Counted from the stretch's first letter, positions 45,053 to 53,909 are shown. The stretch is 64,000 nt of DNA from Aliirhizobium wenxiniae (GCF_014201355.1 NZ_JACHEG010000002.1:496001-560000); one strand, 5' to 3'. Notes: generated from the letters alone by a model not told the origin. Numbers and translations: made by a program.

Positions 45053-46027
45053 ATGACCAACCTGTTTCCCAGCCTCTCCCCTTATCAGACGGGCTTTCTC
45101 GAACGCACCGACGGCAACCGTATCTTCTTTGCAGTGTCCGGCAACCCTGAAGGAAAGCCGGCAGTACTTTTGCATGGCGGGCCGGGCTCGGGCCTTTCGG
45201 AAGGTGCAAGGCGGCAATTCGACCCCGCATTGTGGCGCATCGTCCAGTTCGACCAGCGCGGATGCGGCAGAAGCATGCCGAGTGCGGCTGATTTTGCTAA
45301 CACTTTGGCCGACAACACGACGGACCACCTGCTTGGCGACATCGAGGCGTTGCGCGACATGCTGGGCATCGATCGCTGGGTGGTTTACGGTACATCATGG
45401 GGCGCAACTCTGGCGCTCGTATATGCCCAGGCCTTTGCGCATCACGTCGAGGGTATCGTGCTTGCCGGTGTCACCACAACCCGCTGGGAGGAGATCGACT
45501 GGCTTTACAATGGCATGCGCCTTTTCCTGCCGGAAGCACATCAGCGTTTCATCGCCGCCATCCCCGCGCAACTGCGCGAATACCATCCGGTGACGGCCTA
45601 TCATGCATTGCTCAATGACAGCGACCCGACCGTGCGCCAGAAAGCGGCATTCGACTGGCATCTCTGGGAGGCCGGGTCGATTTCTGCGGAAATACAGGGT
45701 GGCGGGATGACTGATCTGCCGGAGCGCTGGCGCGATCCGGGATTCGTACTGGCCCGGGCCAGACTTTGTGCCCACTATTTCCACCATCAGGCATGGCTTG
45801 CCGACAGGCAGATTGTCGACAATGCCTCGAAGCTCGCCGGGATAGCCGGCGTATTGATTCAAGGACGGCTGGACCTGCAGGGGCCACCGAAGACCGCCTA
45901 TGAGCTTTCCCGAGTATGGCCGGCAAGCGAGTTGATAATGCTTGACGAAGCCGGACACTCGACCGGCGACCGCGGAATGGCCGATGCAATCATGTCGGCG
46001 ATTGATCGCTTCGCAAAGACGGCTTGA
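45053..46027 (+). CDS. pip: Prolyl aminopeptidase (proline iminopeptidase)
   Basis: A 324-residue alpha/beta-hydrolase removing N-terminal proline from peptides. Oxyanion region is LHGGPGSGLS, the nucleophile GTSWGATLALVYAQ (Ser), and C-terminal Asp (GRLDLQGPP) and His (DEAGHSTG). The WxxFDxRGxGxS segment (FDQRGCGRSMPSA) is a family mark. ATG 45053 chosen for the family-like start; an ATG at 45026 is possible. A terminator follows at 46143. Confidence 0.93.
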   Translation: MTNLFPSLSPYQTGFLERTDGNRIFFAVSGNPEGKPAVLLHGGPGSGLSEGARRQFDPALWRIVQFDQRGCGRSMPSAADFANTLADNTTDHLLGDIEALRDMLGIDRWVVYGTSWGATLALVYAQAFAHHVEGIVLAGVTTTRWEEIDWLYNGMRLFLPEAHQRFIAAIPAQLREYHPVTAYHALLNDSDPTVRQKAAFDWHLWEAGSISAEIQGGGMTDLPERWRDPGFVLARARLCAHYFHHQAWLADRQIVDNASKLAGIAGVLIQGRLDLQGPPKTAYELSRVWPASELIMLDEAGHSTGDRGMADAIMSAIDRFAKTA

Positions 46028-46142
46028 CAAGTTTTTCGGACAGGCGCATGAGAGCTGTCATGATCAATACGCGCATAACCACCGCCGCAACGTATTTTTG
46101 GGCCTACCTGTAAAGGGCGGCTCGACAGATCATCATGTCAAC

Positions 46143-46169
46143 AAGCCGCCGTCAGGCGGCTTTGTTGTT
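46143..46169 (+). terminator. Terminator downstream of pip
   Basis: AAGCCGCC / GGCGGCTT with a GTCA loop and TGTTGTTT after it, 115 bp past the pip stop. Confidence 0.7.
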
Positions 46170-46210
46170 TCACGGCACCTGACGGCACCACAAGATCAAA
46201 GGATGCCGAA

Positions 46211-46711
46211 ATGCCGCAAGTTCTTCTCGAAGACAGCGAAATATCCCTTCCCCGCCCGGCCGTGCTGACCATCCGTCATGCCAAGCGCCACGACCTGCCC
46301 GAACTCAACGAGATGATCGCTGCACTTGCAGCGCATCACCATGATGCCTCGGCCATGACGCCCGATATTCTCGAACGCGACCTGTTCGGCGACAGGCCGT
46401 GGATTACCGTGCTTGTTGCCGATACCGGTTCGGAACTGATCGGATACGCCATTCTCGTGCCGCTCTACCGCGCCCAGGAAGGCACCCGCGGCATGGACCT
46501 GCATCATCTCTTCGTGCGCGACGGCCAGCGTGGACACGGCATCGGCCAGCATCTGGTTGCCCGCGCCCGCGACATCGCCAAAGGCGCCGGCTGCGGCTAC
46601 CTCTCCGTCAGCGCCACGACCGGCAATTCCGCTGCGCACCGTTTCTACGAACATCTGGAATTCAAGCCGCGGCCGGTGACCGGCATGCGCTATACACAGG
46701 CGCTCACCTGA
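46211..46711 (+). CDS. GNAT-family N-acetyltransferase
   Basis: A 166-residue GNAT enzyme: LTIRHAKRHDLPELNEMIAALAAHHHD, HHLFVRDGQRGHGIGQHLVARARDIAKGAGC (acetyl-CoA loop Q/RGHGIG), then SATTGNSAAHRFYEHLEFK. The acceptor is unknown. AAAGGA precedes ATG 46211. The PfpI gene starts 32 bp downstream, so these two may be transcribed together. Confidence 0.88.
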   Translation: MPQVLLEDSEISLPRPAVLTIRHAKRHDLPELNEMIAALAAHHHDASAMTPDILERDLFGDRPWITVLVADTGSELIGYAILVPLYRAQEGTRGMDLHHLFVRDGQRGHGIGQHLVARARDIAKGAGCGYLSVSATTGNSAAHRFYEHLEFKPRPVTGMRYTQALT

Positions 46712-46743
46712 GCGCATAATCCTGTTTCGAGGAGGATGGACGA

Positions 46744-47313
46744 ATGACAGCGATCGTTGTGGCGCTCACACCGGAATTCGCCGATTGGGAATGCGCGCTG
46801 CTGATGGCGGTGGCGCGTAGCTATCTCGGCGTGACGGTAAAGACTGCGACAGGCGATGGCCGCCCCGTCACCTCGATGGGCGGGCTGAACGTCACGCCAG
46901 ACCTTTCTTTCGCGCAGGTAAGGCCGGAAGATTTCGATGCGCTCGCGGTGCCCGGCGGGCTTGCCTGGGAAAAAAATGTCGTGCCTGAAGGCCTGCATAA
47001 TCTGGTGCGGGCGTTCCGGAGCGAGAAAAAGATGGCGGCCGGCATCTGTGCCGCAGCCAGCATGCTGGCCGGCGCCGGCGTGTTGAACGACGTGAAGCAT
47101 ACCGGCAATCGGGTGGCCTCGCACCAGAAATACCCGGACTACCGTGGCGAGGAGCTCTATGTGGACGGCCCGAAGGCGGTGTTTTCCGATGGCGTCGTGA
47201 CAGCTGCAGGAACCGCCCCCTTCACCTTCACGGTCGAAATCCTCAAAGGTCTCGGGCTGTGGGATGCAACGGCGCAAGAGGAATTGTCGCCGTTTTCCGC
47301 CGAGCATAGGTAA
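46744..47313 (+). CDS. DJ-1/PfpI-family protein
   Basis: A 189-residue class I glutamine-amidotransferase-like fold. The nucleophile elbow is AAGICAAASMLAGAG with the Cys, preceded by DFDALAVPGGLAWE (acid residue); VTAAGTAPFTFTVEIL follows. Members include stress-responsive proteases, chaperones or deglycases; activity here is open. GAGGAGGA lies before ATG 46744. It is convergent with the cytochrome c gene, 12 bp away. Confidence 0.88.
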   Translation: MTAIVVALTPEFADWECALLMAVARSYLGVTVKTATGDGRPVTSMGGLNVTPDLSFAQVRPEDFDALAVPGGLAWEKNVVPEGLHNLVRAFRSEKKMAAGICAAASMLAGAGVLNDVKHTGNRVASHQKYPDYRGEELYVDGPKAVFSDGVVTAAGTAPFTFTVEILKGLGLWDATAQEELSPFSAEHR

Positions 47314-47325
47314 TATTCGAAACGA

Positions 47326-48237
47326 TCAAAGCGCTGGCACGGCTTTCAGATAGGCGGCAATGGCTTCCAGGTCGCTTTTCGGCAGATGAGCCATGTTCTT
47401 CTGGACTTCAACCATGGAACCGCCGGCAGAATCGTATTCCGGGGTAAAGCCGGTTTCGAGGTAATTGACGATATCGGCTTCACTCCAGGAGCCGATCGGG
47501 CCTGACGGGGTGATGCCGGGAATTCTGCCCTCGCCTTCCGGATTGGGACCGCCGGCGAGCCATTTGCCTGACTCGAAGCCACCAAGGACGTTGCGCGGCG
47601 TATGGCATTCGCCGCAATGTCCCGGGCCTTCGACGAGATACTGGCCGCGGCGGACCTTTTCGTCGGCTGACGCGAGTTCAACCCGGGGTGCCTCGCTGAA
47701 ATAGAGGAGTTTCCAGCCGCCGACCGCCATGCGGATATTGAACGGGAAGCCCAGCTCATGCGGCGGGGCAACATTGGGGCTTGTCGGCAGGGTCTTCAGA
47801 TAGGCGAAGAGATCGCCGATATCCTTCGGCGACATACGCGCATAGGAGCCATAAGGGAAAGACGGATAGAGATGCTCGCCATTCGGCCCGACGCCGCGGG
47901 TCATGGCATTGCCGAACTGAGCCAGCGTCCAGCCGCCGATACCGGCATTCGGATCGGGAGAAATATTGGGAATATGGAAGGTGCCGAACGGGCTTGGCAG
48001 CGCCCGGCCGCCGGACATGACCTTCAACGCATCGCCTTCGGCCCCGGCTGCGGCATGGCAGCTGGCGCATCCGCCGGTCCAGAACAACTGCTCGCCATGC
48101 GCCAGATCCGGCGTGCCGGCATTCGCCCAGAAGCTTTCCGGATGCGGCGCAGGTTTTGTCAGCGCCCATGCGGTGACCGCTCCCAAACCTATCACCGCGA
48201 CGCCAGCCGCCGCTATCTTCGACCAGGTCGAGGCCAT
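47326..48237 (-). CDS. Diheme cytochrome c
   Basis: A 303-residue periplasmic or membrane-anchored electron carrier. An N-terminal hydrophobic signal/anchor (IAAAGVAVIGLGAVTAWAL) precedes two heme sites, CASCH and CGECH. Each is followed by a Met ligand region (GGWTLAQFGNAMTRGV; DIVNYLETGF). This is the layout of the cytochrome c subunit of membrane dehydrogenases, but no such dehydrogenase is next to it. ATG 48237 has GGAGA; an earlier start 21 bases upstream is weaker. Confidence 0.9.
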   Translation of the reverse strand: MASTWSKIAAAGVAVIGLGAVTAWALTKPAPHPESFWANAGTPDLAHGEQLFWTGGCASCHAAAGAEGDALKVMSGGRALPSPFGTFHIPNISPDPNAGIGGWTLAQFGNAMTRGVGPNGEHLYPSFPYGSYARMSPKDIGDLFAYLKTLPTSPNVAPPHELGFPFNIRMAVGGWKLLYFSEAPRVELASADEKVRRGQYLVEGPGHCGECHTPRNVLGGFESGKWLAGGPNPEGEGRIPGITPSGPIGSWSEADIVNYLETGFTPEYDSAGGSMVEVQKNMAHLPKSDLEAIAAYLKAVPAL

Positions 48238-48320
48238 GGCAAGTCTCCGGATATCCATTCTGCAGGTTCATGAAGCGGATCAGCGCAGCCGAAACTGCGC
48301 CGATCCCTTAACCGGTTCGC

Positions 48321-48761
48321 TTATCGCTTCAGGCGGTAAGTCTGGTGGCAGGTGCCGCAATTGGCGCCGAGCGTCTGCACCGCCTGCTGCACGCCGGCCT
48401 GATCCGCCGGCATGGAGGCAAGAAGCGTATCGGCATCGCTGGCGAGCTTCATGGACTTTGCCTTGAAGTCATCCATGTTGTCCCATATTGCCGGTGCGGC
48501 TGCGGAATTGACTTCGGAACCGGCCGGGAACTGATCCGGAAAGACCTTCATATCGGTGCTAATCGTCGTCAGAGCGGCCTTGACCGCCTCTGCGTCGTAA
48601 GGCTTTTCACCCTTGGCGATAGCACCAAGTGCGCCCACGGAGGCGCCGACCTGCTTCATCATCTGCTCGCGCTTGGCGACAGGATTGTCCTGCGCGACGG
48701 CTGCAGCCGCCAAGCCAAGACAGAGTGCGGCAGTGGTGATGGCGGTCATCCTGATCTTCAT
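48321..48761 (-). CDS. Cytochrome c'/c-556-type protein
   Basis: A 146-residue periplasmic four-helix cytochrome. A signal peptide (AALCLGLAAAAVAQ) is followed by four helices and a single heme site CGTCH five residues before the C-terminus (CGTCHQTYRLKR), the family position for cytochrome c'. It may bind NO or act in electron transfer. It is 83 bp upstream of the diheme cytochrome in the same direction, so they may share a transcript. Confidence 0.9.
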   Translation of the reverse strand: MKIRMTAITTAALCLGLAAAAVAQDNPVAKREQMMKQVGASVGALGAIAKGEKPYDAEAVKAALTTISTDMKVFPDQFPAGSEVNSAAAPAIWDNMDDFKAKSMKLASDADTLLASMPADQAGVQQAVQTLGANCGTCHQTYRLKR

Positions 48762-48927
48762 GAAGAAGTCTCCTCGTTATGCGGCAAGACGCCGGCAATT
48801 GCGCGAGGATATTGGACCGGCTTATCCGTTTGAAAGAAATCACGTTCCTGTCAGGATTGCGGAATGCTGTGGACCCTTCATTGAACACAGTGTTCACAAA
48901 TACAGCACAGTGACAGACAGATTACAG

Positions 48928-49560
48928 CTACCGATGCAATGCTTCCCATAAAGCAAGGGCGGCGATCAGCAACAAGATCCCGCCACAGCAACGGCCGATC
49001 CATACTGTGCTTGCGCGATTGCCGACGAGCATGTTTCTTGCCCGGCCGGCCGCGACAGCGATGGCGCCATAGACGAACAGCTGGGTTGCCGCGGTCATCG
49101 CAGCCATGACAGCCGCCTGCGGCGCGAGCGGACCGAATTCGGGTTTTAGAAACTGCGGATAGACGGCCAGCATGAACATATAGGCCTTGGGGTTGATGAG
49201 ACAGGTAATGGCGCCACGACGAAAGGCTTCCCAATTGCTTTTCGTATCGGCACGCCCGACATTATCGACGACGATGGCGCTTCTGATCAGGGTGAGCCCG
49301 ATCCAGGCCATATAGAGCGCGCCGACCAGCATTAGCGGCGTAAACAGGACGGGCAGGAGTTTTGCCAGCAGGCCAACACCCAGGGCGCCATAGGCAGAAT
49401 GGACCAGGCCACCCAGCATCATGCCTGCTGTGGCGGCCAGCCCCGCCGCCCGGCCACGGGTAAGCGAATTCGCCAGGACGAATATCATATCCATGCCCGG
49501 CAGGATGATGATACCGAAGAGAAGGGTGAAGAAGAGCCAGAGGTTTTCGCCGTAACTCAT
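48928..49560 (-). CDS. LysE/RhtB-family exporter
   Basis: A 210-residue, six-span amino-acid exporter: FTLLFGIIILPGMDMIFVLANSLTRGRAAGLAATAGMMLGGLVHSAYGALGVG (the family GxxPG region), RRGAITCLINPKAYMFMLAVYPQFL, then WIGRCCGGILLLIAALALWEAL. Substrate unknown. It is divergent from the WYL regulator gene, 131 bp apart, with a palindrome between. A half-site of that palindrome abuts its start codon. Confidence 0.9.
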   Translation of the reverse strand: MSYGENLWLFFTLLFGIIILPGMDMIFVLANSLTRGRAAGLAATAGMMLGGLVHSAYGALGVGLLAKLLPVLFTPLMLVGALYMAWIGLTLIRSAIVVDNVGRADTKSNWEAFRRGAITCLINPKAYMFMLAVYPQFLKPEFGPLAPQAAVMAAMTAATQLFVYGAIAVAAGRARNMLVGNRASTVWIGRCCGGILLLIAALALWEALHR

Positions 49561-49643
49561 GTCAGTTGTCGCGCCATCCCGTTTTTGAAAGTTCGCCGGT
49601 TATCCTTGTTTTTCAAGCCGGCAGGAGGCGCTATAAGCCAGTG

Positions 49644-49667
49644 CAACTGACAGCGTTCTGTCAGTTG
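49644..49667. promoter_or_regulatory. 24-bp palindrome between lysE-like and WYL regulator genes
   Basis: CAACTGACAG-CGTT-CTGTCAGTTG is a perfect inverted repeat with 10-bp arms. A further GTCAGTTG half-site occurs at 49561-49568, directly beside the exporter's start codon. The layout suggests the divergent WYL regulator binds both and controls the exporter and itself. Confidence 0.65.
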
Positions 49668-49691
49668 AATCAATAATGACTGAGAAATCTC

Positions 49692-50381
49692 ATGCGCAAG
49701 GCGTCGCGGCTGTTCGAGATCATCCAAATCCTGAGACCGGCGAGAAAGCCGGTGACGGCGGCGGCAATCGCCGCGCAGCTGGAAGTCACGATTCGATCGA
49801 TTTACCGGGACATTGCAGCGCTTCAGGCCATGCGTGTGCCGATCGAAGGCGAGCGCGGCATCGGCTATATCTTGAGGCCCGGCTTCACCCTGCCGCCGCT
49901 GATGCTGTCGATCGAGGAAACCGAGGCAATCGTGCTGGCTCTGGCGCTTCTCGACCGCACTGGAGATACCGAGCTGAGACGCGCCGCCAAGCGGGTGAAC
50001 CGCAAGATCGCAGCGGTCGTTCCTGAGCCACTTGGCCGAACGTTTTCAGCGGATGCACTGCATGCCTGGGGAACAGTTGCCCCTGCCCCGGACGCAGTGG
50101 ATCTGGCCCTTGTGCGCCGGGCTATCCGTGACGAGCAGAAGCTGCTTATCGGCTATCGTGATGAAGTGGGAAATGCGACCAAGCGGGTGATCCGCCCGAT
50201 TGCCCTCATCTACTATTCGCAAACTGCCAACATCGTCGCGTGGTGCGAAATGCGTGACGCGGTCCGCAATTTTCGTGCGGACCGCGTGAGCCATTGCGAA
50301 GCGAGGGAAGATTTCTTTCCCGGGCAAGGCGACCGGTTACGCCAGGTCTGGATCGACGGATGGCAGCAACCGATCGCCTGA
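49692..50381 (+). CDS. YafY-family HTH/WYL regulator
   Basis: A 229-residue one-component regulator: an N-terminal HTH_11 winged helix (RLFEIIQILRPARKPVTAAAIAAQLEVTIRSIYRDIAALQ) and a WYL domain with the wing VRRAIRDEQKLLIGYRDEVGNATKRVIRPIALIYYSQTANIVAWCEMR. WYL domains bind small ligands or nucleic acid; the ligand here is unknown. The adjacent palindrome and half-site support a role on the divergent LysE gene. Confidence 0.88.
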   Translation: MRKASRLFEIIQILRPARKPVTAAAIAAQLEVTIRSIYRDIAALQAMRVPIEGERGIGYILRPGFTLPPLMLSIEETEAIVLALALLDRTGDTELRRAAKRVNRKIAAVVPEPLGRTFSADALHAWGTVAPAPDAVDLALVRRAIRDEQKLLIGYRDEVGNATKRVIRPIALIYYSQTANIVAWCEMRDAVRNFRADRVSHCEAREDFFPGQGDRLRQVWIDGWQQPIA

Positions 50382-50439
50382 TACCCGAATGCATGGGGCG
50401 CTTTAGCACCTCTCATGCATCCGGTGCCGCATGATCGGC

Positions 50440-51030
50440 TTAGTCTTTTTTCGGCAGCATGGCCGTCAGCGTTTCGTCCTTGTCGATGAAGTGGTGCTTC
50501 AGCGCGAAGGCGGCATGGCCGGCGACGACGAGGCCCAGTGCCCAGGAAAGGTAGAAATGGGCAGAGACGAGATAGGGCGTCAGTTCCGGGTTCTTTCCGC
50601 CGAGACCGGGAATGGTGAAGAGACCGGCGACCGGGATTGCATAACCGGCAGAAGAACTGTTCCACCAGCCGGAAACAGGCACTGCGACCATCAGGAAGTA
50701 GAGGGCGAAATGGCCAAGATGGGTGGCCGTCTTCATGATTGCCGGCATGTCGGTCAGTTCCGGCGGGCGGTTATAGGCGCGCCAGATGATACGCCCGACG
50801 ATCAGGAAAAGCGTCGTGGTGGCGATGGACTTGTGCAGCGTGATGGCCCAGATCTTCTGCGCGGTTTCACCGTCGCTGACGCCGTAATGCAGCATGGCGC
50901 CGCCGTAATATCCCACTCCCCAGGCGACCACGATGATGGCCGCCATAAGCCAGTGAAGAAATTTTGAGGTTGCATTGAAATTCCGCGATCCGGGTCGCGT
51001 CAGGGTTCCCGTGTCTGTTGTGCTGGCCAT
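50440..51030 (-). CDS. Cytochrome b561-family protein
   Basis: A 196-residue, four-span diheme membrane cytochrome: FLHWLMAAIIVVAWGVGYYGGAMLHYG, LHKSIATTTLFLIVGRIIWR, THLGHFALYFLMVAVPVSGWW, and VSAHFYLSWALGLVVAGHAAFALKHHFI. The four His ligands are in these spans (HW, LHKS, GHFALY, GHAAF). It carries electrons from quinol; related proteins scavenge superoxide. The nearest gene is the convergent WYL regulator; ATG 51030 has GAGCGAA upstream. Confidence 0.9.
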   Translation of the reverse strand: MASTTDTGTLTRPGSRNFNATSKFLHWLMAAIIVVAWGVGYYGGAMLHYGVSDGETAQKIWAITLHKSIATTTLFLIVGRIIWRAYNRPPELTDMPAIMKTATHLGHFALYFLMVAVPVSGWWNSSSAGYAIPVAGLFTIPGLGGKNPELTPYLVSAHFYLSWALGLVVAGHAAFALKHHFIDKDETLTAMLPKKD

Positions 51031-51410
51031 ATCGTTTCGCTCGTTCCCAGTTGAATACACTCGCGAAGACGGCCCGAACTTTTCCTGCAGAAAATCAATA
51101 AATACGCTTTAGTTGAACCTTCAAATCAATTCGAAAATTGACAAATAACATAAGTCATTCGGGCCGTTACTTGCGATTGTGAGGAAACAGATTGAAGTCA
51201 CTTTATCCAAGTGTACAGAGTGTCGCAGAACGTGCGAAGACATCTCTCGTTACTTCAACGAGAGGCAGGAAAAACCGGCTTAAAGCGTTTTCAATGAAAG
51301 GCTTTCTTGTTTTAGCTGCGGTTGTGGCGCGATTTTCAATCGCGGCGCTTTGCCTCACCCAGAGTTGAGCCGGCAATTCACCGAGAGGCGTTCCTGCTTG
51401 CCGGCATTAC
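51031..51410. other. 380-bp intergenic region with hairpins
   Basis: Between cytochrome b561 and the phosphoesterase (both minus). It holds the hairpin CTCTCGTT-ACTTC-AACGAGAG (51244-51264) and GCGATT-TTC-AATCGC near 51328-51342. A 24-codon frame starts at 51294 (MKGFLVLAAVVARFSIAALC and four more residues) without a ribosome binding site; I do not annotate it. No T-run follows, so no terminator is called. It may hold an unrecognised RNA. Confidence 0.4.
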
Positions 51411-52253
51411 TCAGAGAGCCAAGCTGCGATTTTCCTCGCGACCGTAGCCGATCACATCGATCCGCTCGTTGTAAACCTCGACGACGGCAAAGGTGTTTTC
51501 CGTCTCGGTATCGACCATGCCCTTGAAATTGACATACCAGGTGGAGCCAGTGCGTCCGAGATTGCCGACATGGTTATGGCCATTCAGATAGGCGATGACG
51601 TTGCCCGAGCGCTCGAACAATTCCGTAACCCGCTCGCCATTCCAGAGATTGTGCGAGTTCTCGGGATAGAGCGGATAGTGCCCCATGACGATGACCACCT
51701 CGCCGCGTTCTCGCGCATCGGAAAGCGTCTGCTCCAGCCAGGCTAACTGCCCATCGCCGATGCCGCCATTCCACGGCATGGCATTGATAGCGCCGGCAGC
51801 TTCCAGTGCGTCGAGACGGTTGCGTGCCTCGGCGTGGCGCGCATGCCCCTCCGGAGTGGAGAACAGGCTCACCTCGTTACCGTCGATGACCACGAAGCGG
51901 ATGCCGCCGCGCAAGAAATGATGCCAGGGGGCAGGCATGCCGAGACGCGCATGAACCTCTGTCAGCCGTTGCGGCGCAATAGAAAAATCGTGGTTACCGG
52001 GAAGCAGGACGCTCTCGTGGCGCAGTCCTTCATAGACGGACAGAATAGGGTCAAAGCTCTCCCAGTCGCGGTCAATCAGATCCCCGAGCGTGACGACGAA
52101 AGCGAGATCCTCGCCGTTCAGCGTATCGATCGCGTCCGCCAGCTTCTTCGGGCTGTTGCGGTAATACCGGTCGTATTCCAGCCTCGGTTCGACATCAGCA
52201 TATTGGGGATCGGCGATGACGCCGAAGCGGAGGAGAGGTTTTTCAGAAGACAT
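51411..52253 (-). CDS. ADPRM-like metallophosphoesterase
   Basis: A 280-residue calcineurin-like phosphoesterase with the markers of Mn-dependent ADP-ribose/CDP-alcohol diphosphatases (ADPRM): RFGVIADPQYADVEP (D-x-Q in place of D-x-H), RYYRNSPKKLADAIDTLN, VVTLGDLIDRDWESFD, VLLPGNHDF, VVIVMGHYPLYP and YLNGHNHVGN. Eukaryotic ADPRM cleaves ADP-ribose and CDP-alcohols in the cytosol. No signal peptide is seen. The neighbouring L,D-transpeptidase is divergent. Confidence 0.85.
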   Translation of the reverse strand: MSSEKPLLRFGVIADPQYADVEPRLEYDRYYRNSPKKLADAIDTLNGEDLAFVVTLGDLIDRDWESFDPILSVYEGLRHESVLLPGNHDFSIAPQRLTEVHARLGMPAPWHHFLRGGIRFVVIDGNEVSLFSTPEGHARHAEARNRLDALEAAGAINAMPWNGGIGDGQLAWLEQTLSDARERGEVVIVMGHYPLYPENSHNLWNGERVTELFERSGNVIAYLNGHNHVGNLGRTGSTWYVNFKGMVDTETENTFAVVEVYNERIDVIGYGREENRSLAL

Positions 52254-52446
52254 GGCGCGCAGTTAGGCTCGATCTGTGACAGGGGTGTGACGGACGATAT
52301 GCAGAGTGGCTGCTCATCCGCGATAAAGACGACGTGAACATAATCGTCGGCATTGTGATCGGGTCTCGTGGTCATTGCGGATAAGAGGATGCATGTGCGT
52401 CATCGCGAAGATACGCTCTTTTGCCTGATTATTCCGGAAGAACGAT

Positions 52447-53133
52447 TTGCCAGCAATCACCCGCCGAACCCTTCTCATCGCAACTCCCCTGTTCGTGACA
52501 GGATGCGCAACATCAGCGGTGCAGCCAGTCGCCCTCAAACCGTCGGCCGACCCTCACTATACGGCCATGTATGCCGCGATCGAGGGGGAGCAGTTTCCGA
52601 TCAAGGCCGCGGACCTGAAGCGCGTCCATCCGCAATATTACCGCCGTGAGGTCGTCTATCCAACGCGTGAACTGCCCGGAACGATCGTCGTCGACACCAG
52701 AAACCGGTACCTCTACCTCGTTCAGGAAAACGGCGGGGCGCTGCGTTATGGCATTGGCGTCGGAAAGGCCGGACTGGAATTCGAAGGCGTCGGCAGGGTT
52801 CAATACAAACGGCAATGGCCGCGCTGGACGCCGACACAGGACATGATCGCCCGCGAACCGGAGCGCTATGGTCCGCTTGCCGGCGGCATGGAGCCGGGCG
52901 TGCTCAATCCGCTCGGTCCGCGCGCGCTTTATCTGTTCAAGGACGGTCGCGACACGCTCTACCGCATTCACGGCACGACCGAGGACTGGACGATCGGCAA
53001 GGCGGTTTCGAGCGGCTGTATCCGCCTGCTCAACCAGGACATCGTCGATCTTTACCGCAGGGTTCCGGACGGCACCCGCGTCGTCGTTCTGCAGGATGCT
53101 CCGAGCGAGACATTCGTGCCGCAGGCCGTTTGA
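52447..53133 (+). CDS. L,D-transpeptidase (YkuD), lipoprotein
   Basis: A 228-residue envelope protein: signal RRTLLIATPLFVTGC with lipobox V-T-G-C, so probably lipid-anchored. The YkuD domain has IVVDTRNRYLYLVQENGGALRYGIGVGKAGLEF, then IHGTTEDWTIGKAVSSGCIRLLNQDIVDLY with the catalytic His and Cys (SSGCIRL). It makes 3-3 cross-links or attaches proteins to peptidoglycan. The start is TTG 52447 with GGAAG seven bases away. A terminator follows. Confidence 0.9.
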   Translation: MPAITRRTLLIATPLFVTGCATSAVQPVALKPSADPHYTAMYAAIEGEQFPIKAADLKRVHPQYYRREVVYPTRELPGTIVVDTRNRYLYLVQENGGALRYGIGVGKAGLEFEGVGRVQYKRQWPRWTPTQDMIAREPERYGPLAGGMEPGVLNPLGPRALYLFKDGRDTLYRIHGTTEDWTIGKAVSSGCIRLLNQDIVDLYRRVPDGTRVVVLQDAPSETFVPQAV

Positions 53134-53163
53134 AACAAATCCGCCAAGCGTCTCCCAGGCAAT

Positions 53164-53202
53164 AAAAAACACCCGGCGCCGCGAGACGCCGGGTGTTTTT
53201 TT
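53164..53202. terminator. Bidirectional terminator
   Basis: A 15-bp stem AAAAAACACCCGGCG / CGCCGGGTGTTTTTT with loop CCGCGAGA lies between the convergent L,D-transpeptidase and SOD genes. T-runs are on both strands. Confidence 0.93.
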
Positions 53203-53223
53203 GAAACTTGAAAAGGCCGAAGC

Positions 53224-53826
53224 TTACTTGGAAGCGGCTTCGTACATTTCGAGCACGTAATCCCAGTTGATCAGGCTGTCGACGAAGGCTTCGAGATACT
53301 TCGGACGCGCGTTGCGGTAGTCGATGTAATAGGAGTGTTCCCATACGTCGACGCCGAGGATCGGGGATGCGCCGTAAACCAGCGGGTTTTCGCCGTTCGG
53401 GGTCTTCGAAATGGCGAGCTTGCCGTCCTTGACCGAAAGCCATGCCCAGCCGGAGCCGAACTGCGTCGTGCCAGCGGCGATGAAATCAGCCTTGAACTTG
53501 TCGTAGCCGCCGAGATCGCTGTCGATTGCAGCCTGCAGCTTGCCGGGCAGCTTGTTGCCGCCGCCGTCCTTCTTCATCCACTTCCAGAAATGGATGTGGT
53601 TGTAGTGCTGGGCAGCGTTGTTGAAGAGACCCTGGTTGGTGCCGAAGGACTTCTTGACGACTTCTTCGACCGACAGGTCGGCCAGGCCAGCTTCCGCTGC
53701 GAGCTTGTTGCCGTTGTCGACATAGGCCTTGTGGTGCTTGTCGTGGTGATACTCGAGCGTCTCCTTCGACATGAAGGGAACGAGCGCTTCGTAATCATAG
53801 GGAAGTGCGGGAAGTTCGAAGGCCAT
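53224..53826 (-). CDS. sodB: Fe-type superoxide dismutase
   Basis: A 200-residue Fe/Mn-SOD family enzyme, cytosolic. Metal ligands: H in EYHHDKHHKAY, H in AAQHYNHIHFWKW, D and H in DVWEHSYYIDYRN. Gln in AAQHYNH sits where E. coli FeSOD has Q69 (MnSOD has Gly there), so I call it Fe-type; alphaproteobacterial members are sometimes cambialistic. AAAGGAG precedes ATG 53826. A dyad TGCCA-N6-TGGCA at 53910 lies in its promoter. Confidence 0.93.
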   Translation of the reverse strand: MAFELPALPYDYEALVPFMSKETLEYHHDKHHKAYVDNGNKLAAEAGLADLSVEEVVKKSFGTNQGLFNNAAQHYNHIHFWKWMKKDGGGNKLPGKLQAAIDSDLGGYDKFKADFIAAGTTQFGSGWAWLSVKDGKLAISKTPNGENPLVYGASPILGVDVWEHSYYIDYRNARPKYLEAFVDSLINWDYVLEMYEAASK

Positions 53827-53909
53827 TGGTCTACTCCTTTTAGGCAAAACCTTGGGTAATCGTCGTGCGGGAACATAGGAGCGGACCGGAGAAGAGGCAA
53901 CGCCCCCGA

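Noticed and set aside
51294..51368. 24-codon frame with a hydrophobic start (MKGFLVLAAV)
   Set aside because: No ribosome binding site; lies among hairpins. Not annotated.
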